Positions 33,003 through 43,281 of a stretch of 64,000 nucleotides of DNA are shown in pieces; within the stretch, counting starts at the first letter, position 1; every line of letters starts with the position of its first letter. The notes under the pieces were generated by a model that searched no databases, was not told where the DNA came from, and saw only the letters and a list, made by a program, of their open reading frames with translations. Origin of the DNA: Inquilinus sp. Marseille-Q2685 (GTDB lineage: Bacteria; Pseudomonadota; Alphaproteobacteria; DSM-16000; Inquilinaceae); the NCBI RefSeq assembly GCF_916619195.1, contig NZ_CAKAKL010000006.1, forward strand, positions 248,001 through 312,000. Direction: 5' to 3'. A program made the position numbers and the translations under genes.

Positions 33003-34226
33003 TCAGCCGACCTTGTTCTTGTTGTAGACGTCGAAGGCGACGGCGGCGAGCAGAACCAGGCCCTTGATCACCATCTGCAGGTCGATGCCGAGGCCGAGGA
33101 TCGACATGCCGTTGTTCATCACGCCCATGATGAAGGCGCCGATCCCCACGCCGGTAATCTTGCCGACGCCGCCCGAGGCCGAGGCGCCGCCGATGAAGCA
33201 GGCGGCGATGGCGTCGAGCTCGTACTGGTTGCCGGCCTGCGGCGTCGCCGAGGTCAGGCGCGCCGTGGTGATCAGCCCGGCCAGCGCCGCCAGTACCCCC
33301 ATGTTGACGAAGGTCAGGAACACCAGCTTCTCGGTGTTGATGCCGGACAGCTTGGCCGCCTTCTCGTTGCCGCCGACCGCGTAGATGCGGCGGCCGAGCG
33401 TGGTGCGGGTGGTGACGAAGGCGTAGAGCACGACCAGCACGCCCATCAGGATCAGGATGTTGGGCAGGCCGTTATAGGTGGCCAGCAGGTAGCCGAGCCC
33501 GGCCAGCGCCACCAGAGTCGCCACGTTCTTGATCACGAAGAACAGCAGCGGCTCCTGCTCCACCCCGTGCTGGATCTCGTTGCGCCGCTTCTTGACGTTG
33601 AACCAGACCAGGATCAGCGGCACGGCCAGGCTGATCAGCAGCGTCGTGATCCAGACCTTGCCGTTGCCCGAGAACAGCTCCGGCATCGAGCCGAACAGCT
33701 CGGCGATGAAGCCCGAGGACATCTTCTGGAAGTCGGCGGGCACCGGCCCGGCACGCTCGCCGGCCAGCACCATGATGCAGAGGCCGCGGAAGGCCAGCAT
33801 GCCCGCCAGGGTGACGATGAAGGACGGGATCTTGCGATAGGCGATGAAATAGCCCTGGACCGAGCCGATCGCGGCGCCCAGCGCCAGGCAGGCGATGGCC
33901 GAGAGCCAGGGGTCGACGCCCTGCCACACCATCAGCGCGCCGCCGACCGCGCCGACGAAGCCCGCGACCGACCCGACCGACAGATCGATATGGCCGCTGA
34001 CGATCACCAGCAGCATGCCGAAGGCCAGCACGATGACATAGGCGTTCTGCTGGATCAGGTTGCTGAGGTTCAGCGGCGTGAACAGCCGGCCGTCGGTCGC
34101 GACCTGGAAGATGATCATGATCGCGACGAGCGACAGCAGCATCGCGTATTCGCGGATGTTGTGCTTCAGGAACTCGCCGATCCGCTGGTTCGCGCGAGTC
34201 TGCAGGGCGGTCGTTTCGGTGGCCAT
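33003..34226 (-). CDS. gguB: sugar ABC transporter permease GguB/MmsB
   Basis: 407-residue inner-membrane permease of the ribose/galactose type. About ten hydrophobic helices; marks include NLIQQNAYVIVLAFGMLLVIVSGHIDLSVGSVAGF (in pieces), the RKIPSFIVTLAGMLAFRG segment and the C-terminal AACFIGGASASGGVGKITGVGIGAFIMG. It contains the long insert with FNVKKRRNEIQHG typical of GguB/MmsB. It closes the chvE-gguA-gguB operon, 12 bases after gguA. With ChvE it imports aldoses such as glucose, galactose, xylose, arabinose or fucose. Confidence 0.93.
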   Translation of the reverse strand: MATETTALQTRANQRIGEFLKHNIREYAMLLSLVAIMIIFQVATDGRLFTPLNLSNLIQQNAYVIVLAFGMLLVIVSGHIDLSVGSVAGFVGAVGGALMVWQGVDPWLSAIACLALGAAIGSVQGYFIAYRKIPSFIVTLAGMLAFRGLCIMVLAGERAGPVPADFQKMSSGFIAELFGSMPELFSGNGKVWITTLLISLAVPLILVWFNVKKRRNEIQHGVEQEPLLFFVIKNVATLVALAGLGYLLATYNGLPNILILMGVLVVLYAFVTTRTTLGRRIYAVGGNEKAAKLSGINTEKLVFLTFVNMGVLAALAGLITTARLTSATPQAGNQYELDAIAACFIGGASASGGVGKITGVGIGAFIMGVMNNGMSILGLGIDLQMVIKGLVLLAAVAFDVYNKNKVG

Positions 34227-34238
34227 GGCCGTGCTTCC

Positions 34239-35789
34239 TTAGACCCGTTCTCTCGAGCGCATGATCGCCCGCATGATGTTTTCCTGGGAGGCTTCCTGGG
34301 CCGGCATCTCGGCGACGATGCGGCCCTCGTTCATGACGTAGATCCGGTCGGACATGCCCAGCAGCTCGGGCATCTCCGACGAGATCACGATGACGCCCTT
34401 CCCGGACGCCACCAGCTGGTTGATGATCGTGTAGATCTCGTATTTGGCGCCGACGTCGATGCCGCGGGTCGGCTCGTCGAGGATCAGCACCTCAGGCCCC
34501 GCGAACAGCCACTTGCTCAGCACCACCTTCTGCTGGTTGCCGCCCGACAGGTTGACCGTCTGCTGCTGCACGCCGGAGGAGCGGATGTTGAGCTTGCGCC
34601 GGTAGTCGAAGGCGACGCCCAGCTCGCGCATCTCGTCGATGATGCCGCGGCGGGCCACGCCGGGAAGATGGGCCAGCGGGATGTTGTGCTGAATCGAATC
34701 GCCCAGCACCAGCCCCAGCTGCTTGCGGTCCTCTGTGACGTAGGCGAGGCCGGCGGCGATCGCCTTGGGCACGGTGGCGAGGTCGATCGGATTGCCCCGC
34801 ATCGTCGCCGTGCCGGTGATCTTCTGGCCCCAGGACCGGCCGAACACGCTCATCGCGAACTCGGTCCGCCCCGCGCCCATCAGCCCGGCGATGCCCACCA
34901 CCTCGCCGGCGCGGACATGCAGGTCGATGCCCTTGATCACCTGCCGGTCGGAATGCAGCGGATGGTAGACGCTCCAGCCCTTCACCGCGAACAGGACCTC
35001 GCCCAGCTTGGGCTCGCGCTCGGGATAGCGGTCGGTCAGGTCGCGGCCGACCATGCCCTTGATGATCCGGTCCTCGTTGACCTCGCCGCCCCGCGCGTCC
35101 AGCGTCTCGATGGTCGACCCGTCGCGCAGGATGGTGATCGAATCCGCGACCTTGGTGATCTCGTTCAGCTTGTGCGAGATCAGGATCGAGGAGATGCCCT
35201 GGCGCTTGAACTCCAGCAGCAGCTCCAGCAGAGCGTCGCTGTCGCTCTCGTTCAGGCTGGCCGTCGGCTCGTCGAGGATCAGGAGCTTCACCTCCTTCGA
35301 CAGCGCCTTGGCGATCTCGACCAGTTGCTGCTTGCCGACGCCGATATTGGTGACCAGCGTCGCCGGGTTCTCCTTCAGCCCGACCTTGTCGAGCAGCGCC
35401 CGGGCCCGGACCAGCGTCTCGTTCCAGTCGATGATGCCGCGGCTGGCTACCTCGTTGCCGAGGAACAGGTTCTCGGCGATCGACAGGAGCGGCACCAGCG
35501 CCAGCTCCTGATGGATGATGATGATGCCGGCTTCCTCGCTGTCCGAGATCGAGCGGAACTGCCGTTCCTTCCCCTCGAACCGGATCTCGCCCTCGTAGGA
35601 GCCGTGGGGGTAGACGCCGGACAGGACCTTCATCAAGGTCGACTTGCCGGCGCCGTTCTCGCCGACCACGGCGTGGATCTCGCCGCGCCTGACCGCGAGG
35701 TTGACGTTGCTGAGCGCCTTCACGCCCGGGAACGTCTTGGTGATCCCGCGCATCTCCAGGATCGTATCGACAGGGGTAACTGTATCCAC
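34239..35789 (-). CDS. gguA: sugar ABC transporter ATP-binding protein GguA/MmsA (tandem ATPase)
   Basis: 516 residues with two ATPase modules. The first has Walker A GENGAGKS, signature-like [16 protein letters not shown] and Walker [12 protein letters not shown]. The second (from about 260) has a degenerate A loop GLMGAGRTE, signature [15 protein letters not shown] and [15 protein letters not shown]. This asymmetric pair is standard for the RbsA/MglA/XylG family. It lies between chvE and gguB, with a 104-base gap and a hairpin after chvE. Confidence 0.94.
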   Translation of the reverse strand: MDTVTPVDTILEMRGITKTFPGVKALSNVNLAVRRGEIHAVVGENGAGKSTLMKVLSGVYPHGSYEGEIRFEGKERQFRSISDSEEAGIIIIHQELALVPLLSIAENLFLGNEVASRGIIDWNETLVRARALLDKVGLKENPATLVTNIGVGKQQLVEIAKALSKEVKLLILDEPTASLNESDSDALLELLLEFKRQGISSILISHKLNEITKVADSITILRDGSTIETLDARGGEVNEDRIIKGMVGRDLTDRYPEREPKLGEVLFAVKGWSVYHPLHSDRQVIKGIDLHVRAGEVVGIAGLMGAGRTEFAMSVFGRSWGQKITGTATMRGNPIDLATVPKAIAAGLAYVTEDRKQLGLVLGDSIQHNIPLAHLPGVARRGIIDEMRELGVAFDYRRKLNIRSSGVQQQTVNLSGGNQQKVVLSKWLFAGPEVLILDEPTRGIDVGAKYEIYTIINQLVASGKGVIVISSEMPELLGMSDRIYVMNEGRIVAEMPAQEASQENIMRAIMRSRERV

Positions 35790-35850
35790 CTCTGGCTCCG
35801 CTCGCCACGGGCGCCGGCCTGCCGCGGAGACCGCGGCAGACGCAACGACA

Positions 35851-35880
35851 AGGCCCCGCGCCCGGAGGCACGGGGCCCTG
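35851..35880 (-). terminator. hairpin between chvE and gguA
   Basis: GGCCCCG (35853-35859) pairs with CGGGGCC (35872-35878) around a GC-rich loop; on the minus strand TTGTCG follows. It lies just after the chvE stop. Such hairpins let the binding protein be made in excess over the membrane subunits by partial termination or 3' protection. Confidence 0.55.
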
Positions 35881-35893
35881 GGGGCACGTCAGA

Positions 35894-36955
35894 TTACTTC
35901 AGTTGGTCGGCGGTGTAGTAGCCGCTGTCGACCAGCACCTTCTGGACGTTGTCCTTGGTCACCGGCACCGGCGTCAGCAGGTAGGACGGCACCACCTTGA
36001 CCCCGTTGTTGTAGGTCTTGGTGTCGTTGACCTGGGGCTCCTTGCCGCCCATCACGGCGTCGATCATGTCGACGGTGACCTTGGCGAGGTCGCGGGTGTC
36101 CTTGAACACGGTCGAGTACTGGTCGCCGGCGAGGATCGACTTGACCGACGGCACCTCGGCGTCCTGGCCGGAGACATAGGGCAGCGGCCGGTCGCCCGAG
36201 CCGTAGCCGACCGCCTTCAGCGAGGCGATGATGCCCATCGACAGGCCGTCATAGGGCGACAGCACGGCGTCGACCTTCTTGTCGCCGTAATAGGCCGACA
36301 GCAGGTTGTCCATGCGGGCCTGGGCGGTGGCGGCGTCCCAGCGCAGGATGCCGACCTTGTCCATGCCCATCTGGCCGCTCGGCACCTTCAGCTTGCCGCT
36401 GTCGATGTAGGGCTGCAGCACCGACATCGCGCCGTTGTAGAAGAAGAAGGCGTTGTTGTCGTCCGGCGAGCCGCCGAACAGCTCGATGTTGAACGGGCCC
36501 TTGCCGTCCTTGAGGCCGAGGGCGTCGACCAGCGAGCCCGCCTGCAGGACGCCGACCTGGAAGTTGTCGAAGGTGGTGTAGTAGTCGACATTCGGCGTGT
36601 CGCGGATCAGGCGGTCATAGGCGATGACCTTGATCCCGGCGTCATGCGCCTGCTGCAGCACCGAGGACAGGGTGGTGCCGTCGATCGAGGCGATCACCAG
36701 CACCTTGGCGCCCTTGGTGACCATGTTCTCGATCTGCGACAGCTGGGTCGGGATGTCGTCGCCGGCATATTGCAGGTCGGCCTCGTAGCCCTTGGCCTGC
36801 AGCGACTTGACCATGTTGTCGCCGTCGGCGATCCAGCGCGCCGAGGTCTTGGTCGGCATCGAGACGCCGACGAGGCCCTTCTCGGCGGCCTGCGCGGACA
36901 GCGCGAAGGCGGACAGCCCCAGCGCCAGCGCGGTGATGGATGTGATCAGCTTCAC
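35894..36955 (-). CDS. chvE: ChvE-type periplasmic sugar-binding protein
   Basis: 353 residues with a signal peptide (cleavage after AQA near residue 23). The mature part opens [23 protein letters not shown] and has [41 protein letters not shown] and [27 protein letters not shown] (in pieces), the ChvE pattern. Agrobacterium and Azospirillum ChvE/SbpA bind aldoses and also serve chemotaxis. It starts at GTG 36955 with GGGAG 7 bases upstream. First gene of the transporter operon. Confidence 0.94.
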   Translation of the reverse strand: MKLITSITALALGLSAFALSAQAAEKGLVGVSMPTKTSARWIADGDNMVKSLQAKGYEADLQYAGDDIPTQLSQIENMVTKGAKVLVIASIDGTTLSSVLQQAHDAGIKVIAYDRLIRDTPNVDYYTTFDNFQVGVLQAGSLVDALGLKDGKGPFNIELFGGSPDDNNAFFFYNGAMSVLQPYIDSGKLKVPSGQMGMDKVGILRWDAATAQARMDNLLSAYYGDKKVDAVLSPYDGLSMGIIASLKAVGYGSGDRPLPYVSGQDAEVPSVKSILAGDQYSTVFKDTRDLAKVTVDMIDAVMGGKEPQVNDTKTYNNGVKVVPSYLLTPVPVTKDNVQKVLVDSGYYTADQLK

Positions 36956-37575
36956 CGTTTTCTCCCTCTGCTACTCTCTTCTGCGCCCGGGCTTGCCGTT
37001 CCGGCATGATCCCGGCGCGCTGTTGCCGCATGACGGCCGATGATGCCGCGCCACCCCCGGCCGTTCCGGCCGGGCCGCCCGTGGCTGCGGCATCGATGGA
37101 ACCCTGCCGCCGGCCCTGCCGGCGCACGCCGATCGGCGGTCGAGCCTTCGCGCGCGCTCTTCGCGGAGCGCCGCACGGCCTGCCGCCGGACGATCAAGCC
37201 CGCCGCCTCGTCGATGTGGTGAGATCCATATGCTCCTCCCTGTGAAAGCGGCTGCGCCGCCTTGCGGTTTGTCTTGTGGTTACGGGTTCGGCGCCGCCGA
37301 TCCAATCCTCATACAATTTGACCGTAATCTCTCGCCACGTCGCCGCGCTGTCAAGCGCCGCCGCCAGGACATGGTAATCGATTGAATTGGCAGAGGCAGC
37401 GGCTTGTTCTAGGTCCCCTCTACAGACGCCTCCGATATGGACGCGTCCTCCTCCTTGCAGAATCCCAGCACCGGCCCTGGATCGCTTCGTCGGTTTCGCC
37501 TCCTCGCAATGACGGCAGGGGACGGACAGGGAGCCGTCTTCCCGCCGCCGCAAAACCCGGCTAAAGCTCCGGCCC
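36956..37575. promoter_or_regulatory. control region between chvE and murJ
   Basis: 620 bases without a convincing gene on either strand. TCATACAATTT (37309-37319), the inverse of the TTGTATGA core near the GntR gene, lies about 350 bases before the chvE start. A half-copy of a dispersed repeat lies at 37471-37513. The sequence near 37360-37420 is less GC-rich and may hold promoters. Short open frames here have no ribosome-binding sites and odd composition. Confidence 0.4.
37471..37513. repeat. half-copy of a dispersed palindromic repeat
   Basis: The stretch ending TTTCGCCTCCTCGCAATGAC is nearly the same as the right arm (61851-61894) of the palindrome near clpA. The matching left arm is missing here. 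Confidence 0.65.
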
Positions 37576-39111
37576 ATGTCCCTGCTGCGCGGCATGGCGA
37601 CGGTCGGGGGGCTGACGGCCGTCAGCCGGATCGCCGGATTCGCCCGCGATATCCTGACCGCCTCGCTGCTGGGCGCGGGGCCGATGGCCGACGCCTTCGT
37701 GATCGCGGTCAAGCTGCCCAACCTGGCCCGGCGCCTGTTCGCCGACGGCGCCTTCATGGTCACCTTCGTGCCGCAATACGCGGCCGAGCGCGGCGAGAAC
37801 GGCCGGGCCGCCGCGCTGGCCTTCGCCGGCGAGGTGCTGGCCGCCCTGCTGGCGGTGCTGATCCCGCTGACCCTGCTGGCGCTGCTGGCCATGCCGGCGA
37901 TCCTGGCGGGGATCGCCCCCGGCTTCGTTGACGACCCGGTGCGCGAAGCCCTGGCGCTGGACTATGCGCGCTTGGCCTTCCCCTATCTGCTGCTGATGTC
38001 GGTCTCGGCCCTCTTGGGCGGGGTGCTGAACGCGCAGGAGAGGCTGGCCCCCTTCGCGGCGGCGCCGATCCTGTTCAACCTGGTGCTGATCGCGGCTCTC
38101 CTGTTCGGCACGCATCTCGCCGGGTCGCCCGGCCGGGCGCTGGCGGTCGGCGTCACCCTGTCCGGCATCGTCCAGCTGGCTTGGCTGGCGCTGGCCTGCC
38201 GCCGCCACGGCGTGCCGGTGCGGCTGATGCCGCCGCGGATCGGGCCACGGCTGCGCCGGCTGGTGGTGCTGATGGGGCCGGGCGCCATCGGCACCGGCAT
38301 CACCCAGATCCAGATGGTGCTGAACACGCTGATCGCCAGCTTCCTGCCGGCCGGCGCGGTCAGCGCCCTCTATTACGCCGACCGGCTGACCCAGCTGCCG
38401 CTCGGCATCGTCGGCATCGCGCTGGGCACCGCGCTCCTGCCCACCCTGACCCGCCTCCTGGTCGAGGATCGGGCGGCGGATGTCGCGGCGATCCAGAGCC
38501 GGGCAATCGAGGTCGGGCTGCTGCTAGGCCTGCCCGCCGCCGCCGGGCTGGTCCTGCTGGCCGGGCCGATCGTCCATAGGCTGTTCGAGCGCGGCGCCTT
38601 CGGGCCGGAGCAGACGGTGGCCGTCGCCGGGGCGCTGGCCGCCTACGCCGCCGGCATCCCGGCCTATATCCTGATCCGGGTGTTCTCGACCCTGTGCTTC
38701 GCCCGGCAGGACACGGCGACGCCGATGCGCACCGCGCTGGCCGCCACGGTCCTGGCCGTGGCCGGCGCCGTGCTGCTGATGCGCCCTCTGGGCCATGTCG
38801 GCATCGCGCTGGCGACCGCCGCCTCCGCCTGGGCCAATGCCGGGCTGCTGGCCTGGTCGCTGCGCCGCCGCGGCGCCCTGCCGGTCGATGCCGGGCTGCG
38901 CCGGCGCGGCGGCCGGATCGTGCTGGCGGCGCTGGGCATGGTCGCCGGGCTGCTGCTGGCCCGGCAGGGCATGGCCGCGACCGGCACTGCGGCCCTGGCC
39001 GCGCTGATCGCCGGCGGCGCCGCGCTCTACGCCGCGCTGTGCCTGGCCCTGGGCGCGGTCGACCGCGGCGCGCTGGCGCGCTTCCGGCGGCGCAGGCATC
39101 TGGCGGGTTGA
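37576..39111 (+). CDS. murJ: lipid II flippase MurJ
   Basis: 511-residue MOP-superfamily membrane protein with about 14 helices that moves the peptidoglycan precursor lipid II across the inner membrane. The opening SLLRGMATVGGLTAVSRIAGFARDILTASLLGAG (in pieces) contains the conserved SRxxGFxRD motif; KLPNLARRLFADGAFMVTFVPQY and YYADRLTQLPLGIVGIALGTALLP are family blocks. It is followed 61 bases later by trpS, an order seen in other alphaproteobacteria. Confidence 0.94.
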   Translation: MSLLRGMATVGGLTAVSRIAGFARDILTASLLGAGPMADAFVIAVKLPNLARRLFADGAFMVTFVPQYAAERGENGRAAALAFAGEVLAALLAVLIPLTLLALLAMPAILAGIAPGFVDDPVREALALDYARLAFPYLLLMSVSALLGGVLNAQERLAPFAAAPILFNLVLIAALLFGTHLAGSPGRALAVGVTLSGIVQLAWLALACRRHGVPVRLMPPRIGPRLRRLVVLMGPGAIGTGITQIQMVLNTLIASFLPAGAVSALYYADRLTQLPLGIVGIALGTALLPTLTRLLVEDRAADVAAIQSRAIEVGLLLGLPAAAGLVLLAGPIVHRLFERGAFGPEQTVAVAGALAAYAAGIPAYILIRVFSTLCFARQDTATPMRTALAATVLAVAGAVLLMRPLGHVGIALATAASAWANAGLLAWSLRRRGALPVDAGLRRRGGRIVLAALGMVAGLLLARQGMAATGTAALAALIAGGAALYAALCLALGAVDRGALARFRRRRHLAG

Positions 39112-39172
39112 CCCGGCGACACCGGCCCGGCCATAAACCGTGCCTCCCCACCCCTCTGCGGCACCGGCGGAT

Positions 39173-40177
39173 ATGAAGCGCATCTTCTCGGGCATCCAGC
39201 CCACCCACAACATGCATCTCGGCAACTATCTCGGCGCGGTGCGGAACTGGGTGGCGCTGCAGGACGGGGCGGAGTTCGAGACCATCTACTGCGTCGTCGA
39301 CCTGCACGCGCTGACCGTGCCGCAGGTGCCGAGCGAGCTGCGCGCCCATATCCGCGAGCTGACCGCGACCCTGCTCGCCGTCGGCATCGACCCGGAGCGC
39401 AGCATCCTGTTCGCGCAGAGCCAGGTGCCCGGCCACAGCGAGCTGGCCTGGCTGTTCTCCTGCGTCACCCCGCTGGGCTGGCTGCGGCGCATGACCCAGT
39501 TCAAGGACAAGGCCGGCAAGCAGCAGGACACGGCGATGCACGGCCTCCTGGCCTATCCCGTGCTGATGGCGGCGGACATCCTGCTGTACAAGGGCACGCA
39601 TGTGCCGGTCGGCGAGGACCAGAAGCAGCATCTGGAGCTGACTCGCGACATCGCCCAGTCCTTCAACCAGCGCTACGGCGTCGAGTTCTTCCCGCTGCCG
39701 GAGCCGCAGATCCTGGGGTCGGCGACGCGGGTGATGAGCCTGCGCGACGGGTCGAAGAAGATGAGCAAGTCGGACGAGTCCGACTACAGCCGCATCAACA
39801 TGACCGACGACGCCGACACCATCGCGCTGAAGTTCCGCCGCGCCAAGACCGACCCCGAGCCGCTGCCCACCGAGGCGGCGGGCCTGGCCGGCCGGCCGGA
39901 GGCCGAGAACCTGGTCAACATCTACGGCGCCCTGGCCGGCAAGGATGTCGACGCGGTGCTCGCCGAGTTCGGCGGCGCGCCGTTCTCGACCTTCAAGGGC
40001 GCCCTGACCGACGTGGCGGTGGCGGTGCTGGCGCCGATCGGCGGCGAGATGCGCCGGCTGATGGCCGATCCCGGCCATGTCGACGCGGTGCTGCGCCGGG
40101 GCGGCGAGAAGGCCGCGGCCATCGCGGCGCCGGTGCTGGCCGAGACCCAGGAGATCATGGGGCTGCTGCGGCCGTGA
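39173..40177 (+). CDS. trpS: tryptophanyl-tRNA synthetase
   Basis: 334-residue class I synthetase charging tRNA-Trp. HIGH-like motif [18 protein letters not shown] exact in [12 protein letters not shown], and [15 protein letters not shown]. The start ATG 39173 ([11 protein letters not shown]) is standard for the family; an upstream in-frame start adds 11 unlike residues. It overlaps the next small gene (GTGA). Confidence 0.96.
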   Translation: MKRIFSGIQPTHNMHLGNYLGAVRNWVALQDGAEFETIYCVVDLHALTVPQVPSELRAHIRELTATLLAVGIDPERSILFAQSQVPGHSELAWLFSCVTPLGWLRRMTQFKDKAGKQQDTAMHGLLAYPVLMAADILLYKGTHVPVGEDQKQHLELTRDIAQSFNQRYGVEFFPLPEPQILGSATRVMSLRDGSKKMSKSDESDYSRINMTDDADTIALKFRRAKTDPEPLPTEAAGLAGRPEAENLVNIYGALAGKDVDAVLAEFGGAPFSTFKGALTDVAVAVLAPIGGEMRRLMADPGHVDAVLRRGGEKAAAIAAPVLAETQEIMGLLRP

Positions 40178-40434
40178 GGGAGCGCCCGATCTCGTCCCTG
40201 CCCAATCTCGGGCCCAAGACCGCGGAGTGGCTGGCCGCCGTCGGCATCACCACCGAGGCGGAGCTGCGCGCCATCGGCCCGGTCGAGGCCTGGCAGCGCC
40301 TGAAGGCGGCGCAGCCGGAGCTGATCACGGTCAACGCGCTCTACGCCCTGCACGGCGCCCTGACCAACCAGCACTGGGCCGCCCTGCCCCAGGAGCTGCG
40401 CGCCTTGCTGCGCAAGGACGCCGGGGTGGAGTAG
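40174..40434 (+). CDS. TfoX C-terminal domain-containing protein
   Basis: 86 residues: [35 protein letters not shown] then [17 protein letters not shown] (in pieces) is the helical TfoX/Sxy C-terminal domain, which contains a helix-hairpin-helix-like turn. Stand-alone versions are common and of unknown function. It starts at GTG 40174 inside the trpS stop, so it is co-translated. Confidence 0.85.
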   Translation: MRERPISSLPNLGPKTAEWLAAVGITTEAELRAIGPVEAWQRLKAAQPELITVNALYALHGALTNQHWAALPQELRALLRKDAGVE

Positions 40435-40472
40435 GCGGGCGGCCGTTTCAGATCGACTCTCCGGCCCCTTTT

Positions 40473-40560
40473 GTCATGGAGAGGCGCGGAGCGCCGTGGC
40501 CATCCAGAGGCCGGTGCGAGCGGCCCTGGATGGCCACGCCCCTTCGGGGCTCGCCATGAC
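40473..40560. repeat. imperfect palindromic dispersed repeat
   Basis: GTCATGG at 40473 pairs with CCATGAC ending at 40560. GTGGCCATCCAG (left) pairs with CTGGATGGCCAC (right). It resembles the repeats at 14630 and 61810 in build. It lies between the TfoX_C gene and the end of cysNC and could stop transcription from both sides. TCAGATCGAC occurs on both sides (40448 and 40587). Confidence 0.65.
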
Positions 40561-40586
40561 GGGTCGATATTTCGGGCCGAGGGCTA

Positions 40587-42482
40587 TCAGATCGACGGAT
40601 CCGCGTCCTCCCCGGCCCGCTTGGCGGAGCCGGCGAAGCTGGTGATGGCGAAGGACTCCAGCAGGTCGATCGCGGCATCCACCGGCATCGCGCCGGTGTC
40701 GATCGTCAGGTCGGGCGTCTCCGGCGCCTCATAGGGGGCGGAGACGCCGGTGAAGCCCTGGATCTCGCCGCGCCGCGCCTTGGCGTAGAGCCCCTTGGGG
40801 TCGCGCTGCTCGCAGATCGCGAGATCCGCCTTCACGAACACCTCGCGGAAGCCGTCGCCAATGACGTCGCCGGCCAGGGCGCGGTGCCAGCGCTCCGGCG
40901 AGATCAGCGCCACGATCGCGATCAGCCCGGCCTCGGCGAACAGGCGCGCCACCTCGGCCGCGCGGCGGACGTTCTCGGCCCGGTCCTCGGTCGAGAAGCC
41001 GAGGTCGCGGCCGAGGCCGGTGCGCAGCGAATCGCCGTCCAGCACCGTCGCCTGCCAGCCGCGGGCGAACAGGCGGGATTCCAGCGCCGTCGCCAGGGTC
41101 GACTTGCCGGAGCCGGACAGGCCGGTCAGCCAGACCACGCCGCCGGCATGGCCGTTGGCCAGGCGCCGGGCCGCGGCGTCGACCCGGCGCTCGGTCGGGA
41201 ACAGGAGCCGGCTGTCGGCGGTGGCGTCGAGGATGGTGACGCCCCCCACGATGTCGTAGCCGTCGACCAGCACGCCGCGGCCGGTGCCCGGCAGCTCGGC
41301 ATGGCGGTCGAAGGCGATGGCGGTGCGGCCGACGACCTCGATCTCCGCCGTCTCGTTGCGCCGCACCAGCTCCGCCGTCCGGGTCTCCAGCGTGTGCACC
41401 TCGACCACATGGGCGATGCGCTCCACCGTCACCGTGTGCTCGGCGGTGGCCAGGCGCAGGGTCAGCCGGGCGCCGGGGCGCAGCGGCTCGCGCGCCAGCC
41501 AGAACAGACGCAGCTTCAGCCGGGTCGCGGTCTCGGGCGCCTGCTCGACCAGGGTCGCGACCTGGCCGCGCTCGACGAAGACCGGCGGGTCGAGCGTCAG
41601 CCCGACCGCCTGGCCGGCCCGGGCGCTGGTGATCTCCGCCGCCGGCCAGCTCTCGATCGTGGCGATGCGCGCCACCTTGCCCGAGGGCGCGAAGCGCAGG
41701 GTCTGGCCGACCGCCAGCGCGCCGCTCTCGATCCGGCCGGCGACGATGCGTCGCTCGTCGAACTTGTAGACGTCCTGCACCGGCAGGCGCAGCGGTTGCT
41801 CCGTCGGCGCCGGCGCCGCTTCCAGCCCGTCCAGCGCCTCGACCAGCGACGGCCCGTCATGCCAGGGCATCAAGGTCGATCGGGCGGCGATGTTCTCGCC
41901 GTGCCGGGCGGCCAGCGGCACCACCGCCGCGGGCGTGATGCCGACGCTGCCGAGATAGGCCGAGATCTCGTCGACCACGGCCTGGAACCGGGCCTGGTCG
42001 TATTCGACCAGGTCCATCTTGTTGATCGCCACCACCACCTGGGTGATGCCGAGCAGGCCGAGGATCAGGGCGTGGCGGCGCGACTGCTCCAGCGTGCCCT
42101 CGCGGGCATCGACCAGCAGCAGCGCCGCATCGGCCCCGGCGGCGCCGGAGACCATGTTCTTCAGGAACTCGGCATGGCCCGGCGCGTCGATCAGCACGTA
42201 GCGCCGGCGCGGGGTGCGGAACTGCACCTCGGCGGTGTCGATGGTGATGCCCTGGTCGCGCTCGGACTGCAGCGCGTCGATCAGGAACGACCATTCGAAC
42301 GGCATGCCGCGCTTCCTGCTCATCGCCTCGACCGCCGTGACGCGCTCGGGGCCGAGCGTGCCGGTGTCGTGCAGCAGACGGCCGATCAGGGTCGACTTGC
42401 CGTGGTCGACATGGCCGGCGATGACGACGCGCAGGGTGCGGGCGGCGGCCAGCGCCGGGTGCAGGGCGACGATCCCGTCCAT
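40587..42482 (-). CDS. cysNC: bifunctional sulfate adenylyltransferase subunit 1 / APS kinase
   Basis: 631 residues. The N-terminal GTPase part (CysN) has GHVDHGKS (23-30), DAPGHAEF and NKMDLV, which drives ATP sulfurylase. Beta-barrel domains follow. The C-terminal APS kinase (CysC) begins near 445 with [17 protein letters not shown] and the [24 protein letters not shown] segment. It would make APS with CysD and then PAPS. The stop of cysD and its start are 2 bases apart. Confidence 0.95.
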   Translation of the reverse strand: MDGIVALHPALAAARTLRVVIAGHVDHGKSTLIGRLLHDTGTLGPERVTAVEAMSRKRGMPFEWSFLIDALQSERDQGITIDTAEVQFRTPRRRYVLIDAPGHAEFLKNMVSGAAGADAALLLVDAREGTLEQSRRHALILGLLGITQVVVAINKMDLVEYDQARFQAVVDEISAYLGSVGITPAAVVPLAARHGENIAARSTLMPWHDGPSLVEALDGLEAAPAPTEQPLRLPVQDVYKFDERRIVAGRIESGALAVGQTLRFAPSGKVARIATIESWPAAEITSARAGQAVGLTLDPPVFVERGQVATLVEQAPETATRLKLRLFWLAREPLRPGARLTLRLATAEHTVTVERIAHVVEVHTLETRTAELVRRNETAEIEVVGRTAIAFDRHAELPGTGRGVLVDGYDIVGGVTILDATADSRLLFPTERRVDAAARRLANGHAGGVVWLTGLSGSGKSTLATALESRLFARGWQATVLDGDSLRTGLGRDLGFSTEDRAENVRRAAEVARLFAEAGLIAIVALISPERWHRALAGDVIGDGFREVFVKADLAICEQRDPKGLYAKARRGEIQGFTGVSAPYEAPETPDLTIDTGAMPVDAAIDLLESFAITSFAGSAKRAGEDADPSI

Positions 42483-42483
42483 C

Positions 42484-43278
42484 TCACATGTATCCCGCGC
42501 TGCGGAGGCGTTCGAAGCCGTCCTCGGTCTCGTTGTCGATGATGCGGCCGGACCGTTCGGAGACCTTGGTGGTCTCGAGCTCGGCGATGATCGCCTCGAT
42601 CGAATCGGCGTCGCTGGCCACCGGCAGGGTGATGTTCTTCTCGCCCAGCGAGCGGTAGCGCAGCCCGTCCTTGGCCAGGTACAGCGGCACGATCGGAATG
42701 CCCTCGCGCTGGGTGTAGCGCCAGACGTCGATCTCGGTCCATTTCAGGATCGGGTGGATCCGGACATGGGTGCCGGGCTCGAACCGGGTCTTGTACTGGC
42801 CCCAGAACTCGGCCGGCTGGTCGGCCACGTCCCAGGCGCCCTCGAAGCTGCGCGGGCTGAACACCCGCTCCTTCGCCCGCGTGCCCTGCTCGTCGCGGCG
42901 GATGCCGACGATGATGCCCTCGAAGCCCTCGCGCTGGATCACCGCCTTCAGCCCTTCGGTCTTGCGCGCCGCCGCCCGGCCGCCGGGCGCCAGGGTCTGG
43001 TCCATCAGCTCCTCCGGCGGGCAATCCTCGACGATCAGCGGCAGGTTCCACTCGCGCACCAGCCGATCGCGGAACTCATAGACCTCGGGCAGCTCCATAT
43101 GGGTCTCGAGCTGGACCAGCGGGAACGGCACATGGCCGAAGAACGCCTTGCGCAGCAGCCACAGGATCAGGGTCGAGTCCTTGCCGATGGACCAGAGCAT
43201 CGCCAGCCGATCGATACGGGCGAAGGCTTCGCGGAGAATCGTGATGCTCTCCGCTTCGAGTTCGTCGAGATGATTCAT
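42484..43278 (-). CDS. cysD: sulfate adenylyltransferase subunit 2
   Basis: 264-residue PP-loop ATPase: SIGKDST (pyrophosphate loop), [18 protein letters not shown], the [11 protein letters not shown] segment and the C-terminal [17 protein letters not shown]. It forms APS from ATP and sulfate with the CysN part. It lies between cysH and cysNC in one leftward operon. Confidence 0.96.
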   Translation of the reverse strand: MNHLDELEAESITILREAFARIDRLAMLWSIGKDSTLILWLLRKAFFGHVPFPLVQLETHMELPEVYEFRDRLVREWNLPLIVEDCPPEELMDQTLAPGGRAAARKTEGLKAVIQREGFEGIIVGIRRDEQGTRAKERVFSPRSFEGAWDVADQPAEFWGQYKTRFEPGTHVRIHPILKWTEIDVWRYTQREGIPIVPLYLAKDGLRYRSLGEKNITLPVASDADSIEAIIAELETTKVSERSGRIIDNETEDGFERLRSAGYM

Positions 43279-43281
43279 GAC

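Noticed and set aside
32997-35918. 973-codon open frame on the plus strand opposite gguBA
   Set aside because: It reads as His-, Asp- and Gln-rich antisense sequence. The minus-strand ATPase and permease are unmistakable.
37006-37245. Small open frames between chvE and murJ
   Set aside because: They overlap in several frames, have no ribosome-binding sites and no recognisable domain; the region is better read as control DNA.
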